Positions 35,735-46,000 of a stretch of DNA of 64,000 bases are shown in pieces. Position 1 is the first letter of the stretch. Each line of letters starts with the position of its first letter. This DNA comes from Calycina herbarum (lineage: Eukaryota > Ascomycota > Leotiomycetes > Helotiales > Pezizellaceae). Made by a program: the position numbers and the translations under genes. Where the stretch lies: assembly GCA_001414485.1 (NCBI GenBank), contig LLEY01000106.1, positions 62,001-126,000 on the forward strand, written 5' to 3'. Below the pieces are notes generated by a model. That model did not search any database. It saw only the letters and a list, made by a program, of their open reading frames with translations, and was not told the origin of the DNA.

Positions 35735-35938
35735 TAAAGGTATATGTTCATTGATGTTCGCAACCTTACATGTACACCCTGTTTCCATCTACTCTGATGA
35801 TCTCTAACTGTACCAGAAGTGAAAGCTAAAGCTCCCGCAATTGCAGAATCTTCCCGACAAAATCTCATCAAGCCCTTCAACATCTGTGACCTTACATGCA
35901 GGATTGTGCAAAACTTCATACCCGAAAAGCGTTACTTC
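35735..35938 (-). pseudogene. Decayed extra copies of the 2EXR gene 3' end
   Basis: Directly after the stop of the 2EXR-type pseudogene, the minus strand again encodes VEGLDEILSGRFCNCGSFS (about 35,840-35,900), nearly the same as IEGLDEILSGKFCNCESYS at the end of that gene. Further on (about 35,740-35,785) METGCTCKVANINEHI resembles the segment preceding that motif (EETGCDVEFEIEGLDE). So two partial, diverging copies of the last 30 or so codons lie in tandem. They show no start and no surrounding frame. Confidence 0.6.
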
Positions 35939-37593
35939 CTAACTGTAGCTTTCGCAGTTACAAAACTTCCCGGATAGAATTTCGTCAAGCCCCTCAATTT
36001 CAAATTCAACATCACACCCTGTCTCCTCCAAAGTATCAAACCGAAAGAGGGCCTCCCTCGCGGCTTCCGCCTCCAAGAACCTGCTTTCTAGATACCGAAT
36101 CACATCCGGAAGCACTTTTGTCAAAGGCTTATACGTGTGATTTAAGCGGACGGCGGTTCTTACTAGTCTTAGGTCTCGACTTTCCTTGCTAGAACCCTCA
36201 GCTTGGAAGATTCGACCTGTCAATTCTTTGACTATTTCTTGGGGAATCTTTCTCTTAAACGACCTTGCACAATCTGTTATAAGAATGGATACTGCCTTCA
36301 AAGATACCATCGGCAAGTGCTATTAGTCGTAGTTGCGAAGTGCTCGTCCTCGCGCTCGACATTGGCGTCCAGGAGCCATGGGAAATCGCCTACGTGATAG
36401 TTCAAGAAGGTCTTAAGAGTTGACCAAGTAGCTGCGCACTCTCTGTACTGTGCCTCCAGGTCGTTAACTGCAATAGCGCGTTGCTTTTTGAATTCCTCCG
36501 TCTTATTTCCCACACGCGTATAACTAGCTCGCCTAATTGACCGTTCCAGAGGTAAACTATACATAGACTTGAAGAATGTGTTCATGTCCTGGTTTCGGAA
36601 TGGCGTCGTTTCGTATTTATCAACATTGTGGTTCTGGAAATCATGATCCTGTTCGAAAGCTTGAACATATCGAAATAATACAGTGTACATTTCAAACGCC
36701 AGTTCTTTTGTTTTCCGAGTCATGGATTTTGTCAACTGATCGGTAAAAACAGCGTTTGCGGCTGAGAATCTGTCGGCATCAACATTCTCGCTATACTGGA
36801 CTCCAATGAAAGCATGTTCGATTCCACTCAATAGAGTCAAAGGAGTCAATAGCTTTTGAACTACGTTTTTGTACTGTCCCAGTCTACGTTAGAATTTATC
36901 GTCGCTAGGATCAAACGAGGAATCGCAAACCCAACTGTAATATCCTGATGTGTCATGGTCTTCTGCGTAAACCTTTACAGATCTTGGAGAAGCTCGAGCA
37001 ATCGATTGACAAAAATCCTCCAAAAGACCTAACACCCAATCGAACAGCGCCGCCTCATCCCATCCATTCGTTTCATGAATAGGGATATCGATATACCAGT
37101 TCCGAACTTTTGTCGTCGCAGAATATTTTTGAAATGGAAACCTATCTTCGGACTCATTTTCGTGTAACCTAAATAAGGGAGAGCAATAATGGGTAGAAGA
37201 GCAATAGCCATAGCCACAGCCAACAAAGAAGGTGTTTTCAGAGTAGAGACACTCGATAGCTTCTGCATAAACTTACTTAGAAACTCGTAAGATTGATGGT
37301 GTCAACTCATATTTTGATAGACTGATTTCCTTAGTAACCCAATCTTCCATGGTGAGATAATCGGCACGTTCTGGTTCTACTACTTTAGAAGCTGGCTTCT
37401 TTCTTAGAGCAGGATTGACGAGTAGGAGTCTATATATCTTGAGTCGGATTTCGATTAGCAGGTAGAAGAGCGATGGGTTATTCGTTTGAGTAACAGTCGT
37501 AGACTCGGATTTTTCTTGTTCAGCGTGCTGCAAAGAAGTCGGGCTTTTCTCGAGGTACACCTGCTTTTGTAAGTTATGTGTAAGTAAGTTCAA
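35939..37593 (-). pseudogene. 2EXR-type gene with two nonsense codons and a frameshift
   Basis: One frame can be followed leftward from 37,593. It has the fungal 2EXR hallmark: YLLIEIRLKIYRLLLVNP (residues about 45-62), then SILRVSK, a TAA (37275-37273), and directly VYAEAIECLYSENTF, the expected continuation, then KVRNWYIDIP. A second TAA is at 36891-36889 in a region otherwise open to 36,300. Both sites fit CAA (Gln) changed to TAA at a CpA. Near 36,300-36,320 the frame shifts once and runs on to 35,939. The product would be about 550 residues, usual for this family of unknown function. A 43-nt intron could replace the frameshift but has a poor branch site. Sequencing or assembly error could explain one break but hardly three. 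Confidence 0.7.
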
Positions 37594-38599
37594 AACAAGC
37601 TAGGACTCGGCTCGAAACTTTTTTAAACTCTTAAGAATGGTTGTGCCAAAATATGAGATGGTGGAGATGGCTCGTGTCACCTCGCGTAATGAAGGAGGTC
37701 CTCTCACTTCAACACTCAAACGGCGTCGCAATGTATTGTAAAAGCGGCAGCGAATCCCTCGCGTTGTTCCAAACTCTTAGAATAATCTAAGGGATTATAC
37801 CAGACGGCCGGGGCAATTGAGGTGATTTTCCCAACCATCTTGGTCAGTATTTTAAATTGTGCCGATGTTTTGGGACAATCGAACTGGATTGCTTGAGAAA
37901 GTTGGAACAACGAGCTGGTTAGGCAGGTAGGAACTTGAAGTGCTCGCTGTCCCTTTTACCGCGAGGGGGAGTTCTCGACAATCATGAAAAGCGAACTTGG
38001 TAGATTTAAGTAAGAGATTTGAGCTCTTTTCTAAATACACTACCTACCTTTATAGGTCATGTTCAAAGGTGTAAGGCAATTGATTTCATTCTCCGGAAAG
38101 GTTTTGGAGAATCGGATCATGGATTTCTCAGTTCTTCAAAATACTCTCAAGCAATAGTTGGAAGTTTGTAAGAATTTCTAGGGCAAGGGAGGGGGTCGGG
38201 ATGCTTGTGAAGTTTCAGTTACCCCAAAGTGAACACAACTTTGTTGAGTCTTTCTCCATACTTCAGCTACTAATTTTTGTCTTTTTCTGACATTGCAATA
38301 TACCCAGGATAACAAATATTCTGAGATTCGTAAATGTAAACAAGAATAAGACCTCGGTTGGGTAGGCAGGTGAATGGAGGATGCCTAACGTCACGAGACG
38401 GCGCCCGCATGAGCGCGCCACAGGCTTCGTCATTACCAGCCACAAGCAACTCGCGACACCAGCGAGCAGGTAGACCACCCGACACCAAGAGTACAAATGA
38501 TTTAAAAGTCTCAGACTTCCAGCTGCTGATCGGAAACTGTACTGAGGAATCATTTTTCTCATTTTCCCTCCCAATCTTGCGAAGGCAGGATCCAGCAAA
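37594..38599. other. Intergenic between 2EXR pseudogene and Gyp7-like gene
   Basis: About 1 kb with no convincing gene. Two short minus frames (37716-37910 and 38040-37852) have no known domain; the second begins with YLEKS as does the start of the 2EXR frame (VYLEKSP), a faint hint of another duplicated end. The sequence GGCCGGGGCAAT at 37806-37817 repeats an arm of the hairpin at 31182-31228. Both promoters must lie in this interval. Confidence 0.4.
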
Positions 38600-41489
38600 A
38601 TGACAATGACGTCGTCGACTGGAAAAGCAGCCGTGAAACCCACAGCAGAACCATCAACTGCTCGACCGGTGTCGCCTTCGAATAGCTTCTACGCCGAAAG
38701 CGATGATGAGGAGGGAGATTATAATACCATCACGCATACAAGCAGCGGCAGAGGCGTCAAGCTGTTATTCTCCAAGAGCAAGGTATGTTACTTCGCGGCG
38801 GGGTGAGGGGCAATCTCATCTCAATTTGAGGGGCAGGGCAAATGGAGGAGAGGAAATGGATCCGAATACAAGCTAACATCTTCAACCTCGCAGGTCTACA
38901 TACATCCTACTCCTTCCGCGAAAGATAATGTCCCTGGTTATATCGCCCTCCTACAACAAAAACCAGCTCCCAACTCCCGACCAACATCCTCCTCCTCCAC
39001 GGCCGAAGCCCGAAATAGAGCAGCTTCCTCCCTCCTCCTCGCATGGCTACCGGAATCTTCATTGGGTGATGCCCTCAATACATACGTGAAAGTCGACCTT
39101 TCAGAAGGAGACTCGCCTCCTCGACAATCATATCTTGTACCTCCTCCCCCAACTACAACCACACATTCTGGCTCGGTGGGACATTATGCATTTGCCATTC
39201 CGGTTTCTGCCATATACAGTCTCCTTGTGCGACCGCCGAGTTTGGGATGGTGGTTCGGCAGCTTGGTTGTGAATACGAGGGGTGGTGAATCATTCCCGGC
39301 CCTGTTCTTTCACGATAATGAATGTCAGAGTACCATTTTACAGAAGAAGAAGCGGACGAGGGAAAGCTTTGATCCTTTTGGTGCGAATGGGGAGATGTTT
39401 TGGGGTGGTGATGAGGTTCTGAGATGGTTGAAACGATATGTGGAGATTGAGAGGAGTGGCGCGGAACCAAATATCTACCTGGTCGAGCCAAGTATTGAAG
39501 ACAAGGAGGCATTTGGAAAACCAGTCCCTGCTGCGATTGTGAGGAGGCCGAGTCAGTCTGGTACCACTGTGGGTGGTGTAGCTGGTTCATCATCGAGTCC
39601 AAGAGGAAGGGGAGATGGAGAAATGGATGCCGTTACCAAATTTGTCAAGGAAGCAGGATGGAATTTGATGGAGAAGTTTAGCAAGGTCACCACCTTTACC
39701 AGAAGAACGGCGGAGACTGTGATTGATAACCCAAAGATACCGCCACAAATGAGAAGATTACTCAAGAATCCCGAAGTCCAAACGATACAAGACGAGTTCG
39801 ATAGTGCCAGGATATATTTGGCAAGATGGGCCATGGGTATTGCTGAGCAGAGCGAACGGGATCGAAATAATCGAATTTGGACAGCTCGAGATGTTCTCGA
39901 AATGGAAGAGACCGACGTTGGAGAATTCGAGTTACTCGATACCGAGATTGCGGGCTTGAGCTTGAAGGAGCAAAGAAAGACCGTGACCCTCAAGGAGTGG
40001 AATAGCTTCTTCAACCAACGAACAGGACGATTAGAAATTACTGTGGACGAAGTCAAGGAACGAGTTTTCCATGGTGGACTTGATCCTGAAGACGGAGTGA
40101 GAAAGGAAGCTTGGCTCTTCCTACTGGGTGTTTATGAATGGAACTCGACCTTTGACGACCGAAAGGCAGAATCAGCAAGTTTACGGGATGCCTACGTCAA
40201 GTTAAAGGGAGCTTGGTGGGATCGTCTAGTAGACCTTGGTGGAGAAGGAGAGGAAGGCGAATGGTGGAGAGAACAAAAAGGTCGAATCGGTATGTAATTT
40301 CGAACCCCGGAAAATCCCCATTTGCAGCAGGCTAACCTATCCCATTCCTTGGGGTTTATGGTATAGAAAAAGACGTACACAGAACCGATCGCAACGTACC
40401 AATATTCGCAGGCGAAGACACACCACATCCAGATCCCTCCTCGCCATTCGCAGAAGTCGGAACGAATGTTCATCTCGAGCAAATGAAGGACATGTTACTC
40501 ACTTATAACGAGTACAATCGAGATCTTGGCTACGTCCAGGGAATGTCCGATTTACTGGCACCTATCTATGCAGTCATGCAAGATGACGCTATCGCTTTTT
40601 GGGGTTTCCAACACTTCATGGAGAGAATGGAACGAAATTTCCTTCGGGATCAATCGGGGATGCGGAAACAACTTTTGACTCTCGATCACCTTGTTCAACT
40701 TATGGATCCTAAGCTCTACCTGCATCTCCAATCAGCGGATTCCACGAATTTCTTCTTCTTCTTCCGCATGTTGCTTGTTTGGTATAAGAGGGAGTTTGGC
40801 TGGCTAGATATTCTGAAGTTGTGGGAGACGCTTTGGACGGATTATTTGAGTAGTGGGTTTCATCTTTTTGTTGCGCTGGCTATTTTGGAGAAGCATCGGG
40901 GTGTTATTATGGAGCATTTGCAGCATTTTGATGAGGTTTTGAAATATGGTAAGATTATGTTCCTATTCCATCCCTTCCGAGGTTTAAAGAGACTGACAAT
41001 GATGGTACAGTTAATGAATTATCTACGACTATTGATCTCGAATCCACACTCATCCGAGCCGAAGCGCTCTTCCGCCGCTTCCAAAGAACGGTAGAAGCTA
41101 TTGACAAGAAATCTAACTTCCCTGCTCCAAAATTACGACAGAGAAATACTGGGACTGTGGCGCCGAAATCTCCGACTGTGGGTGATGGTGCGAGTACATC
41201 GGGTACCGATACCATCACTGCTGGGTCTACGAATAGTGGGGCTACCTCGTCATCCTCTCCTACACCAGTTTCACCATCTACAAAGGCAAAAGGTGCGGAT
41301 AAGGGAAAGAGGGTATCTACTGAGGGGGGACCAAGTCAGGAATTGGAGGAACAGAGGCCGAAGGTTATTAGTCCTGAGTTGAGGGCGTTGTTGAGTCGGA
41401 AGGTGGAGGTGCTGCCTAGGAAGGTTGTTAGGAAGGAGGGGGAGGGGTTGAGTAAAGTTGGGAGTGCCGGTGCGAGTGCGGATAAATAA
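38600..41489 (+). CDS. GYP7: Gyp7-like TBC-domain Rab GTPase-activating protein (4 exons)
   Basis: Exons 38600-38782, 38894-40289, 40367-40948 and 41011-41489 join in frame to 879 residues; introns are 111, 77 and 62 nt with GTATGT or GTAAGA donors. The N-terminal part (about 50-120: GVKLLFSKSKVY, then GYIALLQQK) is the Gyp7-type Rab-binding region. The TBC domain spans about residues 455-715 and has both catalytic fingers: IEKDVHRTDR with Arg532 and GYVQG with Gln584, so it should stimulate GTP hydrolysis by an endosomal or vacuolar Rab (Ypt7 in yeast). A Ser/Thr/Lys-rich tail of about 160 residues follows and is probably disordered. The start is the first Met of exon 1. A second Met two codons on is possible. 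All key residues are present and I see no defect. Confidence 0.93.
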
Positions 41490-41841
41490 TTCGTGGGTGG
41501 GAAAGTGTTCATAAGAACGGTTTTTCGTTTTTGGCTTGCGGTCTTGGGGCTGGTGTTTTATGGAGGTTCTTGGTATTGTGGTGGTTAGGGTACATTTGGG
41601 CGGGGATGGACATATTAGGGTTTTGGCGTGGCAATATAACTTGGGCGTGTATTTATCTTTGAGATTTCTCGTCTTTGTTCTCTTGGGTTTGTGACGGGGA
41701 GTGAGTGTTCCCTCTGCTTTGGAAAATCTTGGGAAGGGCTTGAACACATCGTAGATTTTTCTGTTTCTGGATAACTTTACACCCTTAACTATTAGTCCGA
41801 TACTTCTTCCTATCTCAGTCGGACCTCCCTGAGAATTTGGC

Positions 41842-42010
41842 CTAGGAAAGATCGTTTGGAGGGTTTTAGTAAAGTTGGAAGCGCTGATGAATTAATTTGT
41901 GAGTGAGCAAGTGATGGATTCGTGAGGTTTCTTTTTTTGTTTTGGTTTTAGGCATGCGGTTTACAATCTATTGTTGTTTCTAATGGAGATCTTAGTCTTA
42001 TGGTGTGGGT
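41842..42010 (+). repeat. Degenerate duplicate of the Gyp7-like gene 3' end
   Basis: The segment gggttttagtaaagttggaagc matches ggggttgagtaaagttggga in the last exon (41,443 on), followed in both by a related stop-codon region (attcgtgggtgggaaagtg against atttgtgagtgagcaagtg) and by a T/G-rich stretch with cttgcggt or catgcggt. The order is kept for about 150 bp, with many substitutions and indels. Confidence 0.6.
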
Positions 42011-42027
42011 AGGGTTATTTTGGGTTT

Positions 42028-42325
42028 AGCTTACTAGCAGCTTACTCACACGTTACTCGCACGTTACTCTTGGCTGGTTTATCTGTGGCTTACTTCTTGC
42101 TTACCAGCAGCTTACTCGCCAGTCGCATTTGGGGGCTAAAATATAATGCTTGAGACTTGTTATTCAATAGCTTGCTTGTCAGTCATTGTCAGCCCACAAA
42201 CTTCTTAATAGCTAGCTTACTCTTAGTTTGATAGCTTACGCGTTGCTTTGACAGTTTACTCGTCAATCGCAGTTTTGCTCCTAAATATGAGGTTTGGATT
42301 ACTTGCTGTTTGGCGGCTTATTCGA
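42028..42325. repeat. Degenerate array of AGCTTACTC-like motifs
   Basis: Variants include agcttactagc, agcttactcac, acgttactcgc, ggcttacttc, agcttactcgcc, agcttgcttgtc, agcttactctta, agtttactcgtc and ggcttattcg. There is also a longer two-copy unit of about 55 bp: 42108-42162 and 42252-42310 (cttactcgccagtcgcattt against tttactcgtcaatcgcagtt). The spacing is irregular, so it is not a clean satellite. It may represent repeated binding sites or an old, decaying repeat. Confidence 0.65.
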
Positions 42326-42616
42326 TACTCTTCCTTCCCACTTGCCTTAACATTCTAGGATTGATCAAAGAAGTAGCACGTAGCAAGAAAGAGAACTTGT
42401 CAACAAGCTTTGATTTTGTTTCGGTTTGGAGAGGGGATTTTTGCACTACAGACATGTAAAAAGAAGCATCATTAGATTTCTCGTGAAGTCATGAAAATAC
42501 CGTATATCCTACTTGACATATACGTAGACCTGACTATTAATCCCCTTTCCCCCTCCCGATTTCCCTTTTTCATCCCATCTCTTTTCCCATCTCTTTTCCC
42601 TTCCCTATTTCTCTTC

Positions 42617-44574
42617 TCAAACTCTCCTCTTCATCTGACCAGGAAATTTATTCTTAGGTGGAATAACCCCAAAAGCAAAATATCCCATATCCATCCTCAC
42701 ATCCTCAAGTGCAACATCGAGCTCTATCTCGAACATGGAGAGGAAGAGGGCCATACCACCTATTGCTTCGTATTTTGCGTAGAAGCGGCCGGGACACATT
42801 TTTTGACCGCCGCCGAAGGGGATGAATGATCCGTTTACGGGGGTGGTTGTGAATTTTGGTTGGGTTTCTAGGTTTGGTTCTGGGATGGTTTGTTGTGGTT
42901 TGTCTTCTGGTTCAAATTTAGGAGCCGGGGTTTCGGGAATGGGTTTGGAGTTTGTGGAGGTTTTGATGGGAGGAGGTTTCTGTGGACCAGTTGATGCATC
43001 ATCGGGATAAATTAGGAACCTCTCAGCCCAAAACTCGGTTATCGGATGTGGGGTGGGATCTCGAAGGGTAGGAGATTGGTTCCAGGTTTCGGCGGCGTGT
43101 TGTTCGTGCCAGCTACTTGTTAGGATTAAGTTTCCTTGGGGGATCTTCCAGTTTCCTATTTTGAAGTTGGGGATTACTGGGGTACGTTGGACTGCTACCG
43201 AGCCACGGAGTCGAAGTTCTTCTGTGAAGAGGGATTGAAGAAGTGGTGAAGTTATTAGGGTTGAGATATGTGGTTCGTCGTTGAGTGGGGATGGTAAGAT
43301 TTCTTTTTGGACGCGAGAGAGAAGGGAGGGTCGGAGGAGGCTGTCTATTATGCACCATGCGATGGCGGGAACGATGTTTGCATTGGCTCTGTTGCGGGTG
43401 TTAGTGATAATTGCATAGGACAAGACAAATAACATGCCCCCATAACATCCCAGCATTTTCACTCGCCATACCATCTTCATTCATACCATCAATCCTACCA
43501 AACTCCCTCGCGCGATCTCTCATAAGTTTGGTACCATAAAACTCTTCCCATTCCTCATCTTTACAACCATCACCAGCATTTTCCTTGGTGAAGAGATTCC
43601 ACTTCTTGACCGCTTTGACATATCTATCTCTCACCCGATAAGAATTCGGAATCACCCATCTCGGTATCCCTTTAAACAACCGAACTACATTGGCATCAAA
43701 CTCCCAAAACAAATCCGCAAAGTTGGGTGTAAGTTTGAAAATATTGGGTGTAAGTTTGAAAATATGAGGACCACATAATGCCGTCGTAGAAGCCTTAAAA
43801 CAAGTCCGTCTCACAATCTGATAGAAATCCTCAAACTCAACCCATTCATCTCCTATTTCCAGCCCCTTTAACTCAGCTTCTAAATTTTCGAGGAATCGCG
43901 CGGGAAGAGTGTCCAGGTCCGGTCCTTGGAGTCCTGCATGTAAGAGTTCATGGCCAATATACCAATATCTATCTTTCGCTCCGACGTGATTACTTCCCTC
44001 GACGGGAGACCCGAAGACACCAGTATTATCGCGTGCATAGACATGACGGATGGATTTTGGTACTTCAAATGTGTTTTCCATGATCATTGTTACGGAGGGC
44101 GTTGTTGTTAGGTCTTTGGAATTCCGGAAGAGGGTGAGGAGGGATTCTGGACCGGAGACGTAGAAGATGTTTCGGTTTCCGATTTTGATGCGGATTGGGA
44201 TTCCGATTCCGAAGTTGGCTCTATGAAGCTTTGGTGAGCTTGGGCTTGTAGATTGAGGGGAAGCGGGGAAGAGGGCAATGCAACCTTATGTGGGATATAA
44301 AAGCTTGAGTGTTGTTGGCAAACGGAATAAGATTTCCGAGAAATGGGAGAGTATATGGGACGATTGGGGGAGAAGCTCCATTGCGAGCTTTATTTCTAGA
44401 AGATAAGGCGAATGAGGATCGTAAAGTTGTGAGTAAATACGTGGTGGCAATTGTTAGCAATAGTATTAAGGCGGTATATACGAGCTTCGATTGAAGGAGT
44501 GGCCATTGGGAAAAACCTGACAATATAAGGTTAGAGGCCATTATTGACTCCATTGTGAGCCTTTGAAGCTTCAA
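42617..44574 (-). CDS. Cytochrome P450, CYP7/CYP8-like (3 exons)
   Basis: Exons on the minus strand are 44574-44285, 44220-43438 and 43388-42617, 614 residues in frame. A membrane anchor (LVYTALILLLTIATTYLL) is followed by a Pro-rich hinge. The I-helix reads WGANANIVPAIAW, which lacks the usual acid-Thr pair, as in the CYP7/CYP8 clan; the K-helix has EELR (residues 414-417); the heme loop is FGGGQKMCPGR with Cys556. A long Pro/Lys-rich insert before the heme loop (about 475-540) is typical of the fungal members. It is probably an ER monooxygenase of unknown substrate. Intron 1 is 64 nt (GTTGCA...ATAG); intron 2 is 49 nt and uses a GC donor. A perfect 21-bp tandem duplication adds seven residues in exon 2. 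Two later Met codons (44553, 44541) are alternative starts. Confidence 0.9.
43389..43437 (-). other. GC-AG intron of the P450 gene
   Basis: The only donor that keeps the frame and gives the expected I-helix is GG|GCATGT; the 49-nt intron contains CACTAAC as branch site and ends CAACAG. The nearby GT sites give the wrong phase. GC-AG introns are a known minority class in fungi. Confidence 0.8.
43723..43764. repeat. Perfect 21-bp tandem duplication inside the P450
   Basis: The unit at 43723-43743 is repeated exactly at 43744-43764 and keeps the frame, so the protein reads NIFKLTP twice in a row. No substitution separates the copies, which points to a recent event. Confidence 0.95.
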
Positions 44575-45163
44575 GATTGTTTCCCGTCATCTTTCCGAAC
44601 TCGACGTGTCCGGAGAAAATGAGGCTAGGAGCTAAAATTTGGGAATGCGCCATTGAAGGTTATGAATGGTTGAAATTACGAGGGACGGGAAGTCGCCGAG
44701 AAATCGGAGAGGGACCGGGGTGGCTTCCGAGAGAGGGCCTAGTTCGCCTTCACTTTCGCAACCAACTCGATGAACTTGTTTTTTCTGCCAGCTACGTTTC
44801 ATCTTCTCATGCATTTCTTCCTCAGATCTGGACCTGGTCATCTTGGTTTTTTTTCTGAGAGTGTCTGCCACAACAGAGGTGGATGCAGAACCACATGATC
44901 TTATTCACTATCCGTTTGCCTCTACTTTCCGTCCTCGTGTTACACAACAAACCACTTAGAGCTTATAAGTTCCAAGGAAACCCAAATCTAAATTTCATCG
45001 CAACGATTCCATTTCCTCGCCGTCTTGAATTTCCAGGGGCTTTTCATCTGTCAGTTCTTTCCACCCTACTCACTGTGTCTCGCCTCATTGCATATCTGAC
45101 GTCTACAACAGTCTTGATATCCTTCATACCTCCAAACGGCAACCCATACGACCCAAAGGCAAC
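44575..45163. promoter_or_regulatory. Divergent promoter region, P450 and hypothetical gene
   Basis: About 590 bp between the divergent start codons. It is the only upstream sequence for the P450. No TATA box or repeated operator stands out. Frames on either strand (44577-44858, 44883-45167) look non-coding. Confidence 0.4.
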
Positions 45164-45685
45164 ATGAATGAAGGTGATGCCGCTTACAACAACTTTTTGA
45201 ATTTCAATGCCATGTATGGAGTTGAACCGGGCGATTTCGATGGTCATGATACTGTAATGGCGTGCTTGGACGAGGATACACCCAGAAGCCGAAGTCGATC
45301 GAGAACTCGCAATACTACCACCACTTCAAACAAAGACAAACAAGGCAACGGCACCGACACTGGCACCAAGGAAGGCAAAAGCTCCAAGGATACCTCCTCA
45401 AACGAAACACGAAAAAGTCATGGTTCCTCGGTTGAAGAAAGCGGTCTCCGTATCAACGACGCTCAACAATCTTATCTTTACCGAAATGGGTTCTTTGGAA
45501 GCTTGCACCACTTTGCGTCTAGCTATGGAATTAGTTTGGAGAATCATGAAGGTCAAAAGAGAGCGAAATCGATATTGAAGGATCGGATGGCCGAGGAGCC
45601 CGAGGAGCCCGAGGAGCCAAAAAGCAAGCGGGGAGGTTTAAGCGAGGATAGAGAGACTGAAGGCGACTTTGGCTGGACTTGGTGA
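45164..45685 (+). CDS. Hypothetical protein with Arg/Ser repeats, 173 aa
   Basis: I do not recognise it. It is one exon, starting MNEGDAAYNNFLNF in good context (aacATGA). The N-terminal 40 residues are acidic and aromatic. Residues about 41-50 are RSRSRSRTR, SR-like, followed by a Thr/Ser/Lys/Gly-rich linker. A conserved-looking segment (RINDAQQSYLYRNGFFGSLHHFASSYGI, quoted as two parts: RINDAQQSYLYRNG and FGSLHHFASSYGI) lies around 95-125, and a triple EEP repeat (a 9-nt tandem repeat) near 145-153. It ends GWTW. No signal peptide or membrane span. Codon use and composition look genuine. It is probably a lineage-restricted, partly disordered protein; the SR dipeptides alone do not prove a role in splicing. 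Confidence 0.65.
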   Translation: MNEGDAAYNNFLNFNAMYGVEPGDFDGHDTVMACLDEDTPRSRSRSRTRNTTTTSNKDKQGNGTDTGTKEGKSSKDTSSNETRKSHGSSVEESGLRINDAQQSYLYRNGFFGSLHHFASSYGISLENHEGQKRAKSILKDRMAEEPEEPEEPKSKRGGLSEDRETEGDFGWTW

Positions 45686-46000
45686 ACTCTTGTAACAAAG
45701 CTACCATGAGAAATCTGGATCAATTTTGGCTAGAAGTTGGTATCAAGCTTATGAACTGAAAGATGATGTCACTTATTCAGTCCAACCATCTATTCAGATA
45801 ATGGTATTCACTTTCTGCACACACTGCTAAGCCTCGAGACAATTTTCCATTCACGATTGGCATCATATAGCTTAGCCACCTCACACAGCTTCGTAATCTT
45901 TGACCTGCCAGTTTTATCCTCCTCTTCCAATGGTCGGTCTACTTTCAACGGTCTGTTGGGATCCACAAACTTTGTCACTCTTTACTCATGGGCCACCGAT
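45686..46000. other. Intergenic, start region of membrane protein gene
   Basis: About 315 bp. The frame of the next gene is open upstream to 45,857, but without an ATG before 46,001. Confidence 0.4.

Larger units (their letters stand above)
41490..42616. other. Convergent intergenic region with duplications and a minisatellite-like array
   Basis: This 1.1-kb stretch lies between the stop codons of the Gyp7-like gene and the P450. About 41,842-42,010 is a degraded second copy of the end of the Gyp7-like gene and its 3' flank. About 42,028-42,325 holds a dozen degenerate copies of an AGCTTACTC-like motif. A CT-rich tract (42,540-42,625) precedes the P450 stop codon. No gene is seen. Confidence 0.7.

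Noticed and set aside
37716..38040. Second 2EXR-type gene upstream of the pseudogene
   Set aside because: Only a YLEKS match at the start of one short frame supports it; no 2EXR motif follows.
39553..40056. Minus-strand ORF of 167 codons
   Set aside because: Antisense of the Gyp7-like gene, which has intact domains and introns on the plus strand; likewise 39153-39602 minus and 41271-41747 minus.
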